Notes: a model not told the origin generated them from the letters alone. DNA of 53,840 nucleotides from CAZKFA01 sp964551925 (GCA_964551925.1 CAZKFA010000010.1:1-53840), one strand, 5' to 3'; counted from the stretch's first letter, positions 17,629 to 26,793 are shown. Numbers and translations are program-made.

Positions 17629-19125
17629 CTATGCTAATCCAGCAACAACTTGACTAGCAATAAACATCCCCAGTTGCATACCAAATAAAGCAAATAAACT
17701 CAAAGCAACTATCACTATCAATGTAGCTAGTTGAATCGCGCCTGTTGATTGGTTTTGATCCATCGCCTTCACTAGATCAGAAGGCGAATCTACTATAACA
17801 ATTTTAGCTAGATACAGGTAATAATAAAGTCCAACAACAGAACCTAGAAGCCCAACAAAGGCAAGTAATTTACCTAGGGTAATACCAGAAGCAAAGGCAC
17901 TTGAAAACAAGAAAAACTTTGCAATAAAAGCAGCTGGTACAAAAGGCAATCCTGCTAAATTAACTAATGCTAACACCAAAGCCAAGGCCATCAAAGGGCG
18001 CTTATTAATTAAACCAGCATAGTCTGAAATACTGTCACTATGAGTAGTTTGTTCAAAAAATATTACTACCAAAAAAGCAGCGGTATTCATCAAAGCATAG
18101 ATAATTAAATACAAAACCAAAGAAGCTAGGCTTTTGAAATCAAAAACAGCTAAACCTATCATCAAATAACCAGCCTGTGCAATTGACGAATAAGCAAGTA
18201 ATCGTTTCACAGAAGCTCTAGTAATCATCTGTATAACACCAACATAATTACCAACGATGATAGATAAGGCAGAAATTAAAGCAAGTAAATTCCATAACAC
18301 TAGATTATTAGTAAAAACCGGATAAAAAAGAGCTAGAATCCTTATAGCAAAAGCCATTGCAGCGGTCTTAGAAATCACAGAAAGAAACAAAGTCGTTGTT
18401 GTTGGTGCCGCTGTATAAACATCAGGAGACCAGTTGTGGAAAGGAGCAGCCCCGAGTTTAAACGAGATCGCCGCTACTATAGCAATAATAATCAAAGCTA
18501 CTACATAAGGACTAATTAAAGCAGCCCCGGTCGCTTGCACACTAATCAGAACTTTACTAATCTGTGCAAAATTAGTTAGCCCACTAATACCATACAAAAA
18601 AGCTAACCCCAATAGTAGTGTCGAGGTAGAGACTGCTGAACTAATTAAATATTTAATACCACCCTCATTAGATGCTTGATTGCGCCTTGCATACGAGGTC
18701 AGTAATATAGCACTCAAGCCCAGGGTTTCAAGAGCTACGAACAATGTGAGCATATCGCTAGCACCAGTAAGTAAGCTAGCCCCTAGAATAGCTGACAAGA
18801 AAATAGGATAATATTCTGCTGGACTCTCTAAAACTTGCAAATACTTCTGCGCTGCAAGAATAACAATGAAACCAATCATATAGATCAACATTCCAAACAG
18901 AGAGGAGAGAGAATCATGAGTAAAACTAGCAGATAAAATTTGTACAGGAGCTATAGGGAGGACCGTTCTCCAGCTCGCGATACTTGCAAGAAATAAAATC
19001 CAAGCTGCTGCACTCGCCGTATGAGATTTATTTTTTGGGCAAATGCTCAATAACAACGTGAGAATTATACCTATCAGTACAATCAACTCCGGCAAAAGTA
19101 TATTAACAATTAATTTCCAATCCAT
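17629..19125 (-). CDS. nuoN: NADH-quinone oxidoreductase subunit N
   Basis: NuoN is a proton-pumping, antiporter-like membrane subunit of complex I. The 498-residue sequence contains about 14 hydrophobic segments and the NuoN pattern: LFVALETLGLSAILLTSYARRN, the proton-channel lysine region KLGAAPFHNWSPDVYTAAPTTTTLFLSVISKTAAM, and the discontinuous helix near KRLLAYSSIAQAGYLMIGL. ATG start; 71 bases separate it from the divergent histidine kinase gene. Other nuo genes are not adjacent on the downstream side, so it is probably the end of an operon or stands alone. Confidence 0.94.
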   Translation of the reverse strand: MDWKLIVNILLPELIVLIGIILTLLLSICPKNKSHTASAAAWILFLASIASWRTVLPIAPVQILSASFTHDSLSSLFGMLIYMIGFIVILAAQKYLQVLESPAEYYPIFLSAILGASLLTGASDMLTLFVALETLGLSAILLTSYARRNQASNEGGIKYLISSAVSTSTLLLGLAFLYGISGLTNFAQISKVLISVQATGAALISPYVVALIIIAIVAAISFKLGAAPFHNWSPDVYTAAPTTTTLFLSVISKTAAMAFAIRILALFYPVFTNNLVLWNLLALISALSIIVGNYVGVIQMITRASVKRLLAYSSIAQAGYLMIGLAVFDFKSLASLVLYLIIYALMNTAAFLVVIFFEQTTHSDSISDYAGLINKRPLMALALVLALVNLAGLPFVPAAFIAKFFLFSSAFASGITLGKLLAFVGLLGSVVGLYYYLYLAKIVIVDSPSDLVKAMDQNQSTGAIQLATLIVIVALSLFALFGMQLGMFIASQVVAGLA

Positions 19126-19196
19126 TACCCATTCATTGTATGATAAGCAGCAAACTTAAGCAAGCAAAGCCTTAGTTAAGTCAATGCTAATATTAG

Positions 19197-20393
19197 ATGA
19201 GCAGTAGAGACCTTTTACCTATGTTAACAAAAGAAACGTTAAACCCTGAGATTAAACAATTTTTGGCTCTTAGTAACTTAGCTATCAATTTACGTCAAAA
19301 ACAAAATATTGATGATTTAATTAATAGTTGCAATAATGAATTAGCCGCTCTATTAAACAGCACTGCTGTTTTTTTTGCTGTTGTAACCGAAGATGAGTTA
19401 ATAGTACAAAACTTTTTGGGCTCTGATCTTAATGAAATCGCTTATGACAAAAAGATTTTTGATACTCTAGCACAAGGGTCTGTCGCAGAAAATAATAATT
19501 TTATATTTTTACCAATTACCATAAAAGACAAACTTTGCGGCTGCCTTGCTTTTAAACAATCCAATCAAGCTATTAACCCTGAGCTATTGTTAAATTTTGC
19601 CAAAGATTTATCTATCACTATCAGCGAGAAGCGTATTCTGATTGATTTACAACAGCATAACGAAAATCTTCTAAAACAGAATAAACAAAAGATTGACTTA
19701 CTCTGCACCATCTCTCACGAGTTGCGCACGCCAATGGCTAATATTCTAGGTTACAGTGAATTGCTCTCATTGCGAGACTTTGACAAGGATCAAACCAAAG
19801 TATACCAACAGGAGATTCATAATGCTGCCATTAAATTGGCAGCTCTAATTGACAATTTTCTTAATCTATCACGCATTGAATCTGCTGGTGACTTAGCTTT
19901 TCTAAATTTGGAAGAAATAGAGATAGATTGGCTAGCCGAGCAGGCTTGGCAAGGGCTGAAAAATGAAAGCAAAAACCATGAATTAGTTTTTTACTTAGAT
20001 GATAATTTACCAATGGTGGAAGTGGACGCTGATGCTATTACCAGAGTCTTTGCAAATCTCTTCAGTAATGCCATAAAATACTCCCCTACCAGCAATAAAG
20101 GCGAACAAAAGAAGATAATATGCGAAATTCGTCTTGAACAAAAGAAGATTCTTGTTAGTATAATAGATGAGGGGCTCGGCATCCCCGCAGATTCTATAGA
20201 GACGATTTTTGAGCGTTTCTATAGAATAGAAGAACACGCTAAAAAAAATATTGGTGGCACCGGTTTGGGGCTCTGGATTTGTAAAAGAATCATCGAGGCT
20301 CACAATGGCAGAATTTGGTGCAGTAGCACAAAAAACAAAGGCAGTACTTTCTCGTTTACGCTACCACTGAAGGACACAAACAATGAAAATTAA
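19197..20393 (+). CDS. Soluble sensor histidine kinase (GAF-like + HisKA + HATPase)
   Basis: A two-component kinase of 398 residues without signal peptide or membrane helices, so the signal is probably cytoplasmic. Residues ~1-150 look like a GAF sensor (INSCNNELAALLNSTAVFF ... LPITIKDKLCGCLAF). A short coiled coil leads to the HisKA phosphoacceptor motif SHELRTPMANILGYSEL with His174, followed by the N box (VFANLFSNAIKYSP), G1 (DEGLGIP), F box (FERFYRIEE) and G2 (GGTGLGLWICK). No response regulator is adjacent. Its end overlaps the next gene by 11 bases; the unit continues with two exported proteins. Confidence 0.9.
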   Translation: MSSRDLLPMLTKETLNPEIKQFLALSNLAINLRQKQNIDDLINSCNNELAALLNSTAVFFAVVTEDELIVQNFLGSDLNEIAYDKKIFDTLAQGSVAENNNFIFLPITIKDKLCGCLAFKQSNQAINPELLLNFAKDLSITISEKRILIDLQQHNENLLKQNKQKIDLLCTISHELRTPMANILGYSELLSLRDFDKDQTKVYQQEIHNAAIKLAALIDNFLNLSRIESAGDLAFLNLEEIEIDWLAEQAWQGLKNESKNHELVFYLDDNLPMVEVDADAITRVFANLFSNAIKYSPTSNKGEQKKIICEIRLEQKKILVSIIDEGLGIPADSIETIFERFYRIEEHAKKNIGGTGLGLWICKRIIEAHNGRIWCSSTKNKGSTFSFTLPLKDTNNEN

Positions 20394-20775
20394 TTTTACA
20401 AAAATATACACCCTCATACTTGCGCTATTAACTAGCCTGACCCCCATAGCCGCCAAAGATTATTATGAATTAGTACATGAGAACCTACGTCCAGGACAAG
20501 ATGAGTTTTATGTCAATGGTATTTTCAGTGATCAAGAAGACACTAAGGCTTCTATCGCCAGATCAAGAAACAAAAGAGCTGGTGAGCTTTACACCAATTA
20601 TATACTTTACGGCGTCGGTGATCACCTTAGTAATCAATTTGTTATTGAAAAAATTGATACCGAAACAAAACAGGTAATCGTACACGACACCAAAGAAAAT
20701 AAATACTACTCGTTACAAATGAGCTATGGACAAGCCACTTCTAGATTGATTTTGATGTCTGACTATAAAGATTGA
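20383..20775 (+). CDS. Small exported protein of unknown function
   Basis: This 130-residue protein was not assigned to a family. It has a clear Sec signal peptide (MKINFTKIYTLILALLTSL, cleavage probably after TPIAA), with no lipobox cysteine, so it is predicted to be periplasmic or secreted. The mature part is polar, with a YELVHENLRPGQDEFYVNG segment and a strand-rich C terminus. It starts inside the last codons of the histidine kinase and its TGA stop overlaps the ATG of the metalloprotease, so the three genes are almost certainly co-translated. Confidence 0.75.
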   Translation: MKINFTKIYTLILALLTSLTPIAAKDYYELVHENLRPGQDEFYVNGIFSDQEDTKASIARSRNKRAGELYTNYILYGVGDHLSNQFVIEKIDTETKQVIVHDTKENKYYSLQMSYGQATSRLILMSDYKD

Positions 20776-22340
20776 TGTTAAGAAAGAATCTCATTGTTGT
20801 TTTTTGTTTGGCTTTTTTTTTATTGCCAACGCTACCGACATATTCTGCAGGCAAATTAGGAGTATGTAGAAATTTTAACTTAGACATAACCGAATGTCCT
20901 TATAGTCAAATTTCCTTCCCTGGATTTAGACGTAGTGATGGGCACGTTGACTTTGGCTATAAAGTCGACCAGGGTGATATTGGAGAGATCAATGCAAGCA
21001 ATGCTACGGCTGCCGTGACAGAGGTCTTAACACTATGGGCGGAGCAGGGTGATATTTTATTTACAAATCTTGGATCCTTATATACTGACATAGATGAGAC
21101 TAATTACAATCCTATCCTAAATCCCTCACGCAGATTAGGTTATAGCCCAATGATATGGGATGAAGACGGAGCCATATTAGACGATCTTTTTGGAATAGGT
21201 GCTAAGAATTTTATACTTGGTTTTGCTGGTGGCGTTTTTTACAGACAGAGAGAGGGTCTCGTTCGATCAATATTAGAATCACAAGCTCTCTTGAACGGGT
21301 TTCTTTTCGACTCTGCCAACGGTACCCCTAATGGCGCAAGTTTCTTAGCTGATTTCAAAAGCACCTTACTGCATGAATTCGCACACATGTTTGGACTTGA
21401 TCATACTCAAGGTGGTAGCATTGAAAATTATAACGAGAGCTTAACAGTTAATGGTATCGATCTAACAGATGTACCAATCATGTTTCCTATTGCAGCAAAC
21501 CCTCTTGTTGAACTGCAAAGAGATGATATAGCCTCAGTCAAAGCCGCCTACCCAAGAAGTGATAACAATATTTTTGGATCAATTCGAGGCTTCCTACTTA
21601 ATAACAACAGTCCTCTACTTGGTGCTAATGTTGTTGCTTTTAATGTTGATGCTATTAATCCGCGCAAAGAATCGGTCGCATCACCAACAGATGCCGTTGC
21701 GAACGGACGTGGTGTCTTTGTTCTCCCAAATTTAGTGCCTGGGGATTATATTTTAAGAGCAGAGCCTATTGACGAAAACTTTATCGAAGGATCTTCTATT
21801 GGTATCAACTTACCGCTTGATCCTAGCGATATGACTAGTGGCTTCTATATGGGTGAAGGGAATAGTATTTTAGAAGATACAAATTTGACTAATGGTTTAG
21901 CTGCCGCCACAAGAATCAGTGTTGAAGCAGGTTCTACCTCTCATATAACCTTCGATGTCGGCAATAACCCTAGTGCTGGAGCAACTGGTAGTTCTGGGAT
22001 CGCTCGTAGTTTTGTTATCAAAGGACCTTCAGTTAATCGAACTATAGTATTAAAAAATTCTCGCAACAGTGTACGTAGATTAAGAATCAATCGCTCAAGA
22101 AAAGGACGCAGACGCCTACAGCTATCAACTAACTACCCAGATCTCGTAAGATTCTCACCTAGAGATACGATCAGAATAGGCGGGGAGCGTAGTTATACTA
22201 TAAGAGTAGTCTTTGCCTCATTTGAAGATTTTGTTGCAGAGTTCCCGGATATTGTTAATAGTGGAGTTATAATTAGGCTGACAGTAACTGACTTGGATAC
22301 TGGTTATATCGATAACTCTCAGTCCTTCTTCTTAATTTAA
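20775..22340 (+). CDS. Exported matrixin-like metzincin metalloprotease
   Basis: A predicted secreted zinc protease of 521 residues. A signal peptide (~residues 1-25) is followed by a catalytic domain with the metzincin zinc site HEFAHMFGLDH (His200, Glu201, His204, His210) and a methionine-turn VPIMFP about 25 residues later. DDIASVKAAYP closes the domain as in matrixins. A carboxypeptidase-regulatory-like beta domain follows (NIFGSIRGFLLNNNSPLLGANVVAF ... LVPGDYILRAEP), then a C-terminal beta-rich, arginine-rich module. The ATG at 20775 overlaps the previous TGA; an upstream TTG at 20772 is less likely. Confidence 0.88.
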   Translation: MLRKNLIVVFCLAFFLLPTLPTYSAGKLGVCRNFNLDITECPYSQISFPGFRRSDGHVDFGYKVDQGDIGEINASNATAAVTEVLTLWAEQGDILFTNLGSLYTDIDETNYNPILNPSRRLGYSPMIWDEDGAILDDLFGIGAKNFILGFAGGVFYRQREGLVRSILESQALLNGFLFDSANGTPNGASFLADFKSTLLHEFAHMFGLDHTQGGSIENYNESLTVNGIDLTDVPIMFPIAANPLVELQRDDIASVKAAYPRSDNNIFGSIRGFLLNNNSPLLGANVVAFNVDAINPRKESVASPTDAVANGRGVFVLPNLVPGDYILRAEPIDENFIEGSSIGINLPLDPSDMTSGFYMGEGNSILEDTNLTNGLAAATRISVEAGSTSHITFDVGNNPSAGATGSSGIARSFVIKGPSVNRTIVLKNSRNSVRRLRINRSRKGRRRLQLSTNYPDLVRFSPRDTIRIGGERSYTIRVVFASFEDFVAEFPDIVNSGVIIRLTVTDLDTGYIDNSQSFFLI

Positions 22341-22364
22341 GAATACATCGAAAAACACACAATC

Positions 22365-23414
22365 TTAAGCGGCTAATTGTTTCGGATTAGGCTCATCAAT
22401 TATTGGCTTCTTACCAGTTGTAACCTTAAATTGCTCTTGCCAACCGCGTTCTATGCCTTCAACAACTTGTTTAACCCAAAGATAGCCTTCTACTGGTTTC
22501 TTGGTTTCTGGGTCAGTTAATTTAATTTTAGGCTCTACTGAATCATCAAAGAAATCTGTCGCCTTACCATCACCATTACGATCTACATCTGGATTAACCC
22601 AAGCAAAATCTCTTGACTGACAAGAATCAGCAAGCTCTCTAACATCTTGATTGTCAACCAATACCCTTGGCTTCTTACAACCATCAAGCTTATGATTGCC
22701 TTTAGCTTTCAATAGCTCAATCATATTCGGAGGATACTTACCAAGCTCCCCGCGCCCAGGGCTCCAGCGTATATTCTCACCAGTAAAGACTGCTTTGGTT
22801 TTGCGCCAAACATAGAATGGGGTATAAACAAAAACCGTATGTGGTAAGCATTTGAGCTTCTGCCAGAAACCAAGGTTGTCTGGATGATGAGGATATTTCT
22901 TGAAGTCTCTATTGAGCTCAGAAAGTAAATCCTCTCGACCAAGTATACCGTCGACATGCTTATTCAAAACAGGATTAGTTTTGATGATTGTTTCTGCCCT
23001 ATCACCATGATTTCTAGTACAACAAACTACCTTGTAACCGCGCGCAGCTAGATACTCTAATAATTCTTGTGTGCCGGGTCTTAAAACATAACTAATCTCT
23101 TTGCCAAATTTATTATCCGGATGATCTGCTGGAATAGTAGTCACTTTACGATCCCCGAGTTTCTCTATCTGGTCTTTGCGCTTCTGATCAATAACATGCT
23201 TATCACCAGCTAAAAGAGTCTCATCTATATCAAAAATTATTACTTCTTGGTCATGAGGTTTAAGAGCCGCGTGTAAAGTCTTCTGAGTGGGTTTAGTACT
23301 AGTTTTAAAAGATTTCTTGCTGCGTAGCGCAGGATTGTGAGGCTTAGTTTTAGCCGAAAAACTAGGCTGAGCCCGATGGCTAGTAGACCTACTAGTCTTG
23401 TTTATTTGTACCAT
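22365..23414 (-). CDS. HAD-superfamily phosphatase with disordered N terminus
   Basis: A DxDxT-type HAD phosphatase of 349 residues. Residues 1-55 are basic and Ser/Thr/Lys-rich and look disordered. The HAD core begins with motif I IIFDIDETLLAG (about residue 59), then a motif II region GYKVVCCTRNHG and an RVLVDNQDVRELA motif near residue 250. A cluster NPDVDRNGDGKATDFFDD near the end resembles a calcium-binding loop. It is most like NLI/FCP1-type or acid-phosphatase-like HADs; the substrate is unknown. It lies downstream of rplA but is separated by 95 bases, so it may have its own promoter. Confidence 0.75.
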   Translation of the reverse strand: MVQINKTSRSTSHRAQPSFSAKTKPHNPALRSKKSFKTSTKPTQKTLHAALKPHDQEVIIFDIDETLLAGDKHVIDQKRKDQIEKLGDRKVTTIPADHPDNKFGKEISYVLRPGTQELLEYLAARGYKVVCCTRNHGDRAETIIKTNPVLNKHVDGILGREDLLSELNRDFKKYPHHPDNLGFWQKLKCLPHTVFVYTPFYVWRKTKAVFTGENIRWSPGRGELGKYPPNMIELLKAKGNHKLDGCKKPRVLVDNQDVRELADSCQSRDFAWVNPDVDRNGDGKATDFFDDSVEPKIKLTDPETKKPVEGYLWVKQVVEGIERGWQEQFKVTTGKKPIIDEPNPKQLAA

Positions 23415-23509
23415 TATTCAACCGTTAACCTTGCATACCGAATACAAAGTTATAAGTATTGTAGCAATACAGGATATGCCGTGTCAATATCAATAATCAG
23501 AAAATAAGA

Positions 23510-24241
23510 TTAAGCCGCAACAGTTGTTACTAAAGCAGATTCAGGATTAATAGCAAAGCTAGGTCCATGAGTAGTTGTAACAAAAACCGACTTTAGGTAA
23601 ACACCCTTAGACGAACTTGGTTTGTGTTTCTGGATTTCTTGAACTACTGCTTGCAAATTCTTCATCAAATCTTCTTTAGAAAAACTTGCCTTGCCAAAAG
23701 GTACATGAACTACAGCACCAGTTTTCTCAGCTCTAAAAGTTACTTTACCAGCTTGTAAATCCTTAACCGCTTTTTTAACATCAGCCGTCACTGTTCCGTC
23801 TTTAGGATTTGGCATAAGCCCTCTTGGACCCAAGACTCTACCCAATTTACCAAGCAAAGGCATACAATCAGGAGTCGCCACTAAAACATCAAAATCCATC
23901 CAACCTTCTTCAATCTTCTTAACAAGATCTTCAGTGCCAGCTTCAATTGCTCCAGCGTCTTTAGCGTCTTTGACCTTCTCGCCTTTAGCAATAACAGCGA
24001 TACGCACTATATTACCGGTACCAGCTGGTAGATTGACAGAAGCGCGCACTTGCTGATCATTAGCCTTAGTGTCGATACCAAGATGAGCAGCTACTTCAAA
24101 GGTTTGAGAAAACTTGCTAGAACATGCTTGCTTGCTGAAATCTAGCAATAGCTCAACTGCTTGAGCAGCATCTAATTTACCAGGGTTTTTGGTTTTGATT
24201 TCATCAATTTTTATTCTACGTTTGCTAACTTTCTTTGGCAT
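23510..24241 (-). CDS. rplA: 50S ribosomal protein L1
   Basis: L1 forms the stalk at the ribosomal E site and often represses its own operon. The 243-residue protein has the family signature region LGRVLGPRGLMPNPKDGTVTADV and the flanking EAGTEDLVKKIEEGWMDFDVLVATPD and FRAEKTGAVVHVPFGK. It follows rplK after 11 bases. The usual downstream rplJ-rplL pair is absent; a HAD phosphatase follows instead. Confidence 0.97.
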   Translation of the reverse strand: MPKKVSKRRIKIDEIKTKNPGKLDAAQAVELLLDFSKQACSSKFSQTFEVAAHLGIDTKANDQQVRASVNLPAGTGNIVRIAVIAKGEKVKDAKDAGAIEAGTEDLVKKIEEGWMDFDVLVATPDCMPLLGKLGRVLGPRGLMPNPKDGTVTADVKKAVKDLQAGKVTFRAEKTGAVVHVPFGKASFSKEDLMKNLQAVVQEIQKHKPSSSKGVYLKSVFVTTTHGPSFAINPESALVTTVAA

Positions 24242-24252
24242 AATACTCCTAA

Positions 24253-24696
24253 TTAAGATCTAACTGCTACAACGCCCATGCTACGAGCGGTTCCAGCGAT
24301 AATATTTTTAGCGGCTTCAATGTCATTAGCATTCAAGTCTGGCATTTTCACTTCGGCAATTTCCTGCAATTGCTTTTCGTTTACAGTCCCAACTTTCACT
24401 AAGTGTGGTGTTGCTGAACCTTTTTCGATATTGATTTTTTTCTTGACCAAAACTGCTGCTGGTGGCTGTTTAAGAATAAAACTAAAAGTTCTATCTTCAA
24501 AGACAGTAATAATCACGGGGATTACATAACCCATCTTGTCTTTGGTTGCTTCGTTATAAGCCTTACAAAATTCCATGATGTTAACACCATGCTGACCTAA
24601 AGCTGGGCCAACTGGTGGTGCTGGATTGGCCTTGCCTGCTTCTAGTTGCAGATTAATATAGCCTTTAATATTTTTACCTTTAGGTTGTGCTGCCAT
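24253..24696 (-). CDS. rplK: 50S ribosomal protein L11
   Basis: L11 builds the GTPase-associated centre of the large subunit. The 147-residue protein has the N-terminal proline-rich GKANPAPPVGPALGQHGVNIMEF, the linker region FSFILKQPPAAVLVKK and the C-terminal rRNA-binding domain ending IIAGTARSMGV. ATG start. It is divergent from nadC across 83 bases, so nusG and secE are not directly upstream as they often are. Confidence 0.97.
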   Translation of the reverse strand: MAAQPKGKNIKGYINLQLEAGKANPAPPVGPALGQHGVNIMEFCKAYNEATKDKMGYVIPVIITVFEDRTFSFILKQPPAAVLVKKKINIEKGSATPHLVKVGTVNEKQLQEIAEVKMPDLNANDIEAAKNIIAGTARSMGVVAVRS

Positions 24697-24779
24697 AACT
24701 TGGTTAATGATAAAGGATTTAAGCTATAATTTGCAATGCAACGACTATACAAATAAACTTAAGAAATCCTGTACTTTTA

Positions 24780-25640
24780 ATGGAAGAACCGTCAAGACAA
24801 ATTATCAGACTGGCTCTAGATGAGGATCTTAGCCCAAATGGTGATCTCAGTAGTGAATTTATCTTCACAGACTTAGAAACCGCAAAGGCGACGATTATAG
24901 CCAAGGCTAAAGGAATAATGGCTGGTAGCGCTACTATACAGTGTATAGTAAACGAGTATAAATCATCAACTAACCGTGATTTTGACTGCCAAATCAAAAC
25001 GAACTTTCAAGACGGACAAGATTTTAATAGAGGTGATATTTTATTTGAGATCACCGCTCCAATTAAAGTCCTACTTGCTTGCGAAAGAACCATACTCAAC
25101 TTCTTACAAAGACTCTGTGGCATCGCAACTAAGACTAACGAATTAGTCGCGCTTATCAAAAACTATCAGTGTAAATTATTAGATACTCGCAAAACCAGCC
25201 CCGGCTTAAGGTTATTAGAGAAACAGGCTTTTGCTCGTGGTGGCGGAACCAATCATAGACTTAATCTTAGCGATATGATTATGCTCAAAGAAAATCATCT
25301 TTCTGGCATCAAAGATATTAAAGAAGCTATAAACATAATTCGTAAACGATTACCTAATATCAAAATCGAAGTCGAAGTCAACAAGGACAATCTAGCTAAA
25401 CTAAAAAATATTCTCAACGCTGATATTAATATCATCATGCTTGATAATTTCTCCGCAACAGAATGTGCAGACTTAATCATTCAAATCAGAAAACTCAATC
25501 CTCAAATCAAAATAGAACTCAGCGGCGGGATCAACGAAACCAACATTATAGATTACGCAAAAGCACTCCCAGACTATATTTCAACAAGCATAGTAACAAC
25601 CAAGGCAAATAATATTGATTTGTCGATGTTAATTAATTAG
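24780..25640 (+). CDS. nadC: Nicotinate-nucleotide pyrophosphorylase (carboxylating), QPRTase
   Basis: NadC converts quinolinate and PRPP to nicotinate mononucleotide in NAD synthesis. The 286-residue protein has the expected sequence: N-terminal LDEDLSPNGDLSSEF, the ERTILNFLQRLCGIAT helix, the catalytic region LLDTRKTSPGLRLLEKQAFARGGGTNHRLNLSDMIMLKENHL, EVEVNKDNLAKL, IIMLDNFS and the terminal ELSGGIN. A perfect 19-bp palindrome shared with other sites in the window lies within its coding sequence at 24932-24950. Its stop is one base from the end of the convergent next gene. Confidence 0.95.
   Translation: MEEPSRQIIRLALDEDLSPNGDLSSEFIFTDLETAKATIIAKAKGIMAGSATIQCIVNEYKSSTNRDFDCQIKTNFQDGQDFNRGDILFEITAPIKVLLACERTILNFLQRLCGIATKTNELVALIKNYQCKLLDTRKTSPGLRLLEKQAFARGGGTNHRLNLSDMIMLKENHLSGIKDIKEAINIIRKRLPNIKIEVEVNKDNLAKLKNILNADINIIMLDNFSATECADLIIQIRKLNPQIKIELSGGINETNIIDYAKALPDYISTSIVTTKANNIDLSMLIN
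24932..24950. repeat. 19-bp palindrome, copy 1 (inside nadC)
   Basis: TACTATACA-G-TGTATAGTA is a perfect inverted repeat about a central base. It matches the consensus TAYTATACR-N-YGTATARTA built from the five copies in this window. It lies within the nadC coding sequence, about 150 bases from the start. Confidence 0.75.
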
Positions 25641-25641
25641 T

Positions 25642-26583
25642 TTAAGCCGCCATTACTTTCAGGTATGTTGATTCTAATAAAGTCCAGCGCTGACTTCTTG
25701 TCATAGAATTAAATTTATCTGGATTAATAAGCTTTAATTGAAATTTTGCTCTCTGCCTTGGATTGTTAATCACGCCATCTAAATGATTAGCTAATTCAGT
25801 AATAGACTTGCCACCAGCTGAATAAATATAGATACCGTCATATTTAAATCGAGTAGTTTCTGGTAGTCCCTTTCTTTGAGCGACAAGTGCTTTAAGACGA
25901 GGTCTCATTTTTTCATGGCAACCATTTATACTAGAACAGATTTGTAAAGGCAGAGTCTTCGGCTTACCATCCTTGTCCTTAAAAGTAACAAGAAAATCTA
26001 TTCCTAAGCCATCAACGTAATCACCTGGATAAATTCTAGTGAAATTTAATATTTTGCCTTGCCCTTGTAAAGCAGCTAAAGCAATCTCTACACGCTGTTC
26101 ATGAAAAAGTCCTATAGAAAATAAGGGATTTAAATTACCATTATCAACTTCCGCTCGAGCTAATAAATCTAAGATATTTTTCTTACGTGGATAACTATCC
26201 TGCATCACAGCTTCATACCAATTTTGTACTTTCAAAGTTGGATTAGTTTTATTAAAAGCTTCTGCTAGGCGAGATTCTGCAGCCAACACAGATTTAAAAG
26301 AATCTATTTCTTTTGCTGTACGTTCCTGCCCCAGATATCGCGTCTCTTGAAAACGATCCAGCAATCGCTCACGAATTGGATCATCAGTATTACGCAAAGT
26401 ACTAATACCTGGTAAATTCTTAGCAGCAAGAGCTGCCAGTCGAGAAAGTATCTCATCATCTAAAGTCGGACGTGAAGGAGTAAAATCGCTTCGTATGGGA
26501 ATAGTAGGTTTAGTCAAATTAAGACTAGTCTGCGCACGAGCAGGTAATTTAAAAAGACAATAAGCTGGAGGCAATCTGTGCAC
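25642..26583 (-). CDS. Protein with a PD-(D/E)XK-nuclease-like core
   Basis: Not assigned to a named family. The 313-residue protein has a helical N-terminal half (residues 35-140) and a central segment resembling the restriction-endonuclease-like fold: a helix HEQRVEIALAALQG (about residue 160), then DGLGIDFLVTF (~190) and the strand LPLQICSS (~210). In such folds the last motif usually reads (E/Q)xK; here the lysine position is Cys. It could be an inactive or atypical nuclease. The start is a GTG at 26583, 38 bases below the stop of the CcoS-like gene. Confidence 0.6.
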   Translation of the reverse strand: MHRLPPAYCLFKLPARAQTSLNLTKPTIPIRSDFTPSRPTLDDEILSRLAALAAKNLPGISTLRNTDDPIRERLLDRFQETRYLGQERTAKEIDSFKSVLAAESRLAEAFNKTNPTLKVQNWYEAVMQDSYPRKKNILDLLARAEVDNGNLNPLFSIGLFHEQRVEIALAALQGQGKILNFTRIYPGDYVDGLGIDFLVTFKDKDGKPKTLPLQICSSINGCHEKMRPRLKALVAQRKGLPETTRFKYDGIYIYSAGGKSITELANHLDGVINNPRQRAKFQLKLINPDKFNSMTRSQRWTLLESTYLKVMAA

Positions 26584-26621
26584 AAGATAAGCTTACATTA
26601 TTATCAAAATAAAAGCAAGGG

Positions 26622-26786
26622 TTATTCTTCAAAAACCGCATACTTAGGGTCTTCTTCGTCACCCTCGAACTGGCCTTGACTACGTGCTTGATACAGAAAG
26701 AATCCGGCAAAAACCATAAACAATAGGCATAATAAGCCTGGTCCTAACCAGACCCAAGTTCCAGCACTAATACAATTTGGGCACAT
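26622..26786 (-). CDS. Small CcoS-like membrane protein
   Basis: A 54-residue ORF with ATG start, one base-pair decade after the ThrE-type gene stop. It has an N-terminal MCPNC cysteine pair, one hydrophobic helix (WVWLGPGLLCLLFMVFAGFF) and an acidic tail SQGQFEGDEEDPKYAVFEE. The helix followed by GQF(D/E)xxE is the pattern of CcoS/FixS, a factor for copper insertion and maturation of cbb3-type cytochrome oxidase. The N-terminal CxxC is not a usual CcoS feature. No oxidase genes are nearby, so the assignment is moderate; the gene itself is well supported. Confidence 0.6.
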   Translation of the reverse strand: MCPNCISAGTWVWLGPGLLCLLFMVFAGFFLYQARSQGQFEGDEEDPKYAVFEE

Positions 26787-26793
26787 AAGTTAA

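Noticed and set aside
24932..24950. LexA or Fur box
   Set aside because: The spacing and core differ from the CTGT-N8-ACAG LexA site and from the Fur consensus; only part of one arm of copy 3 resembles a LexA half-site.
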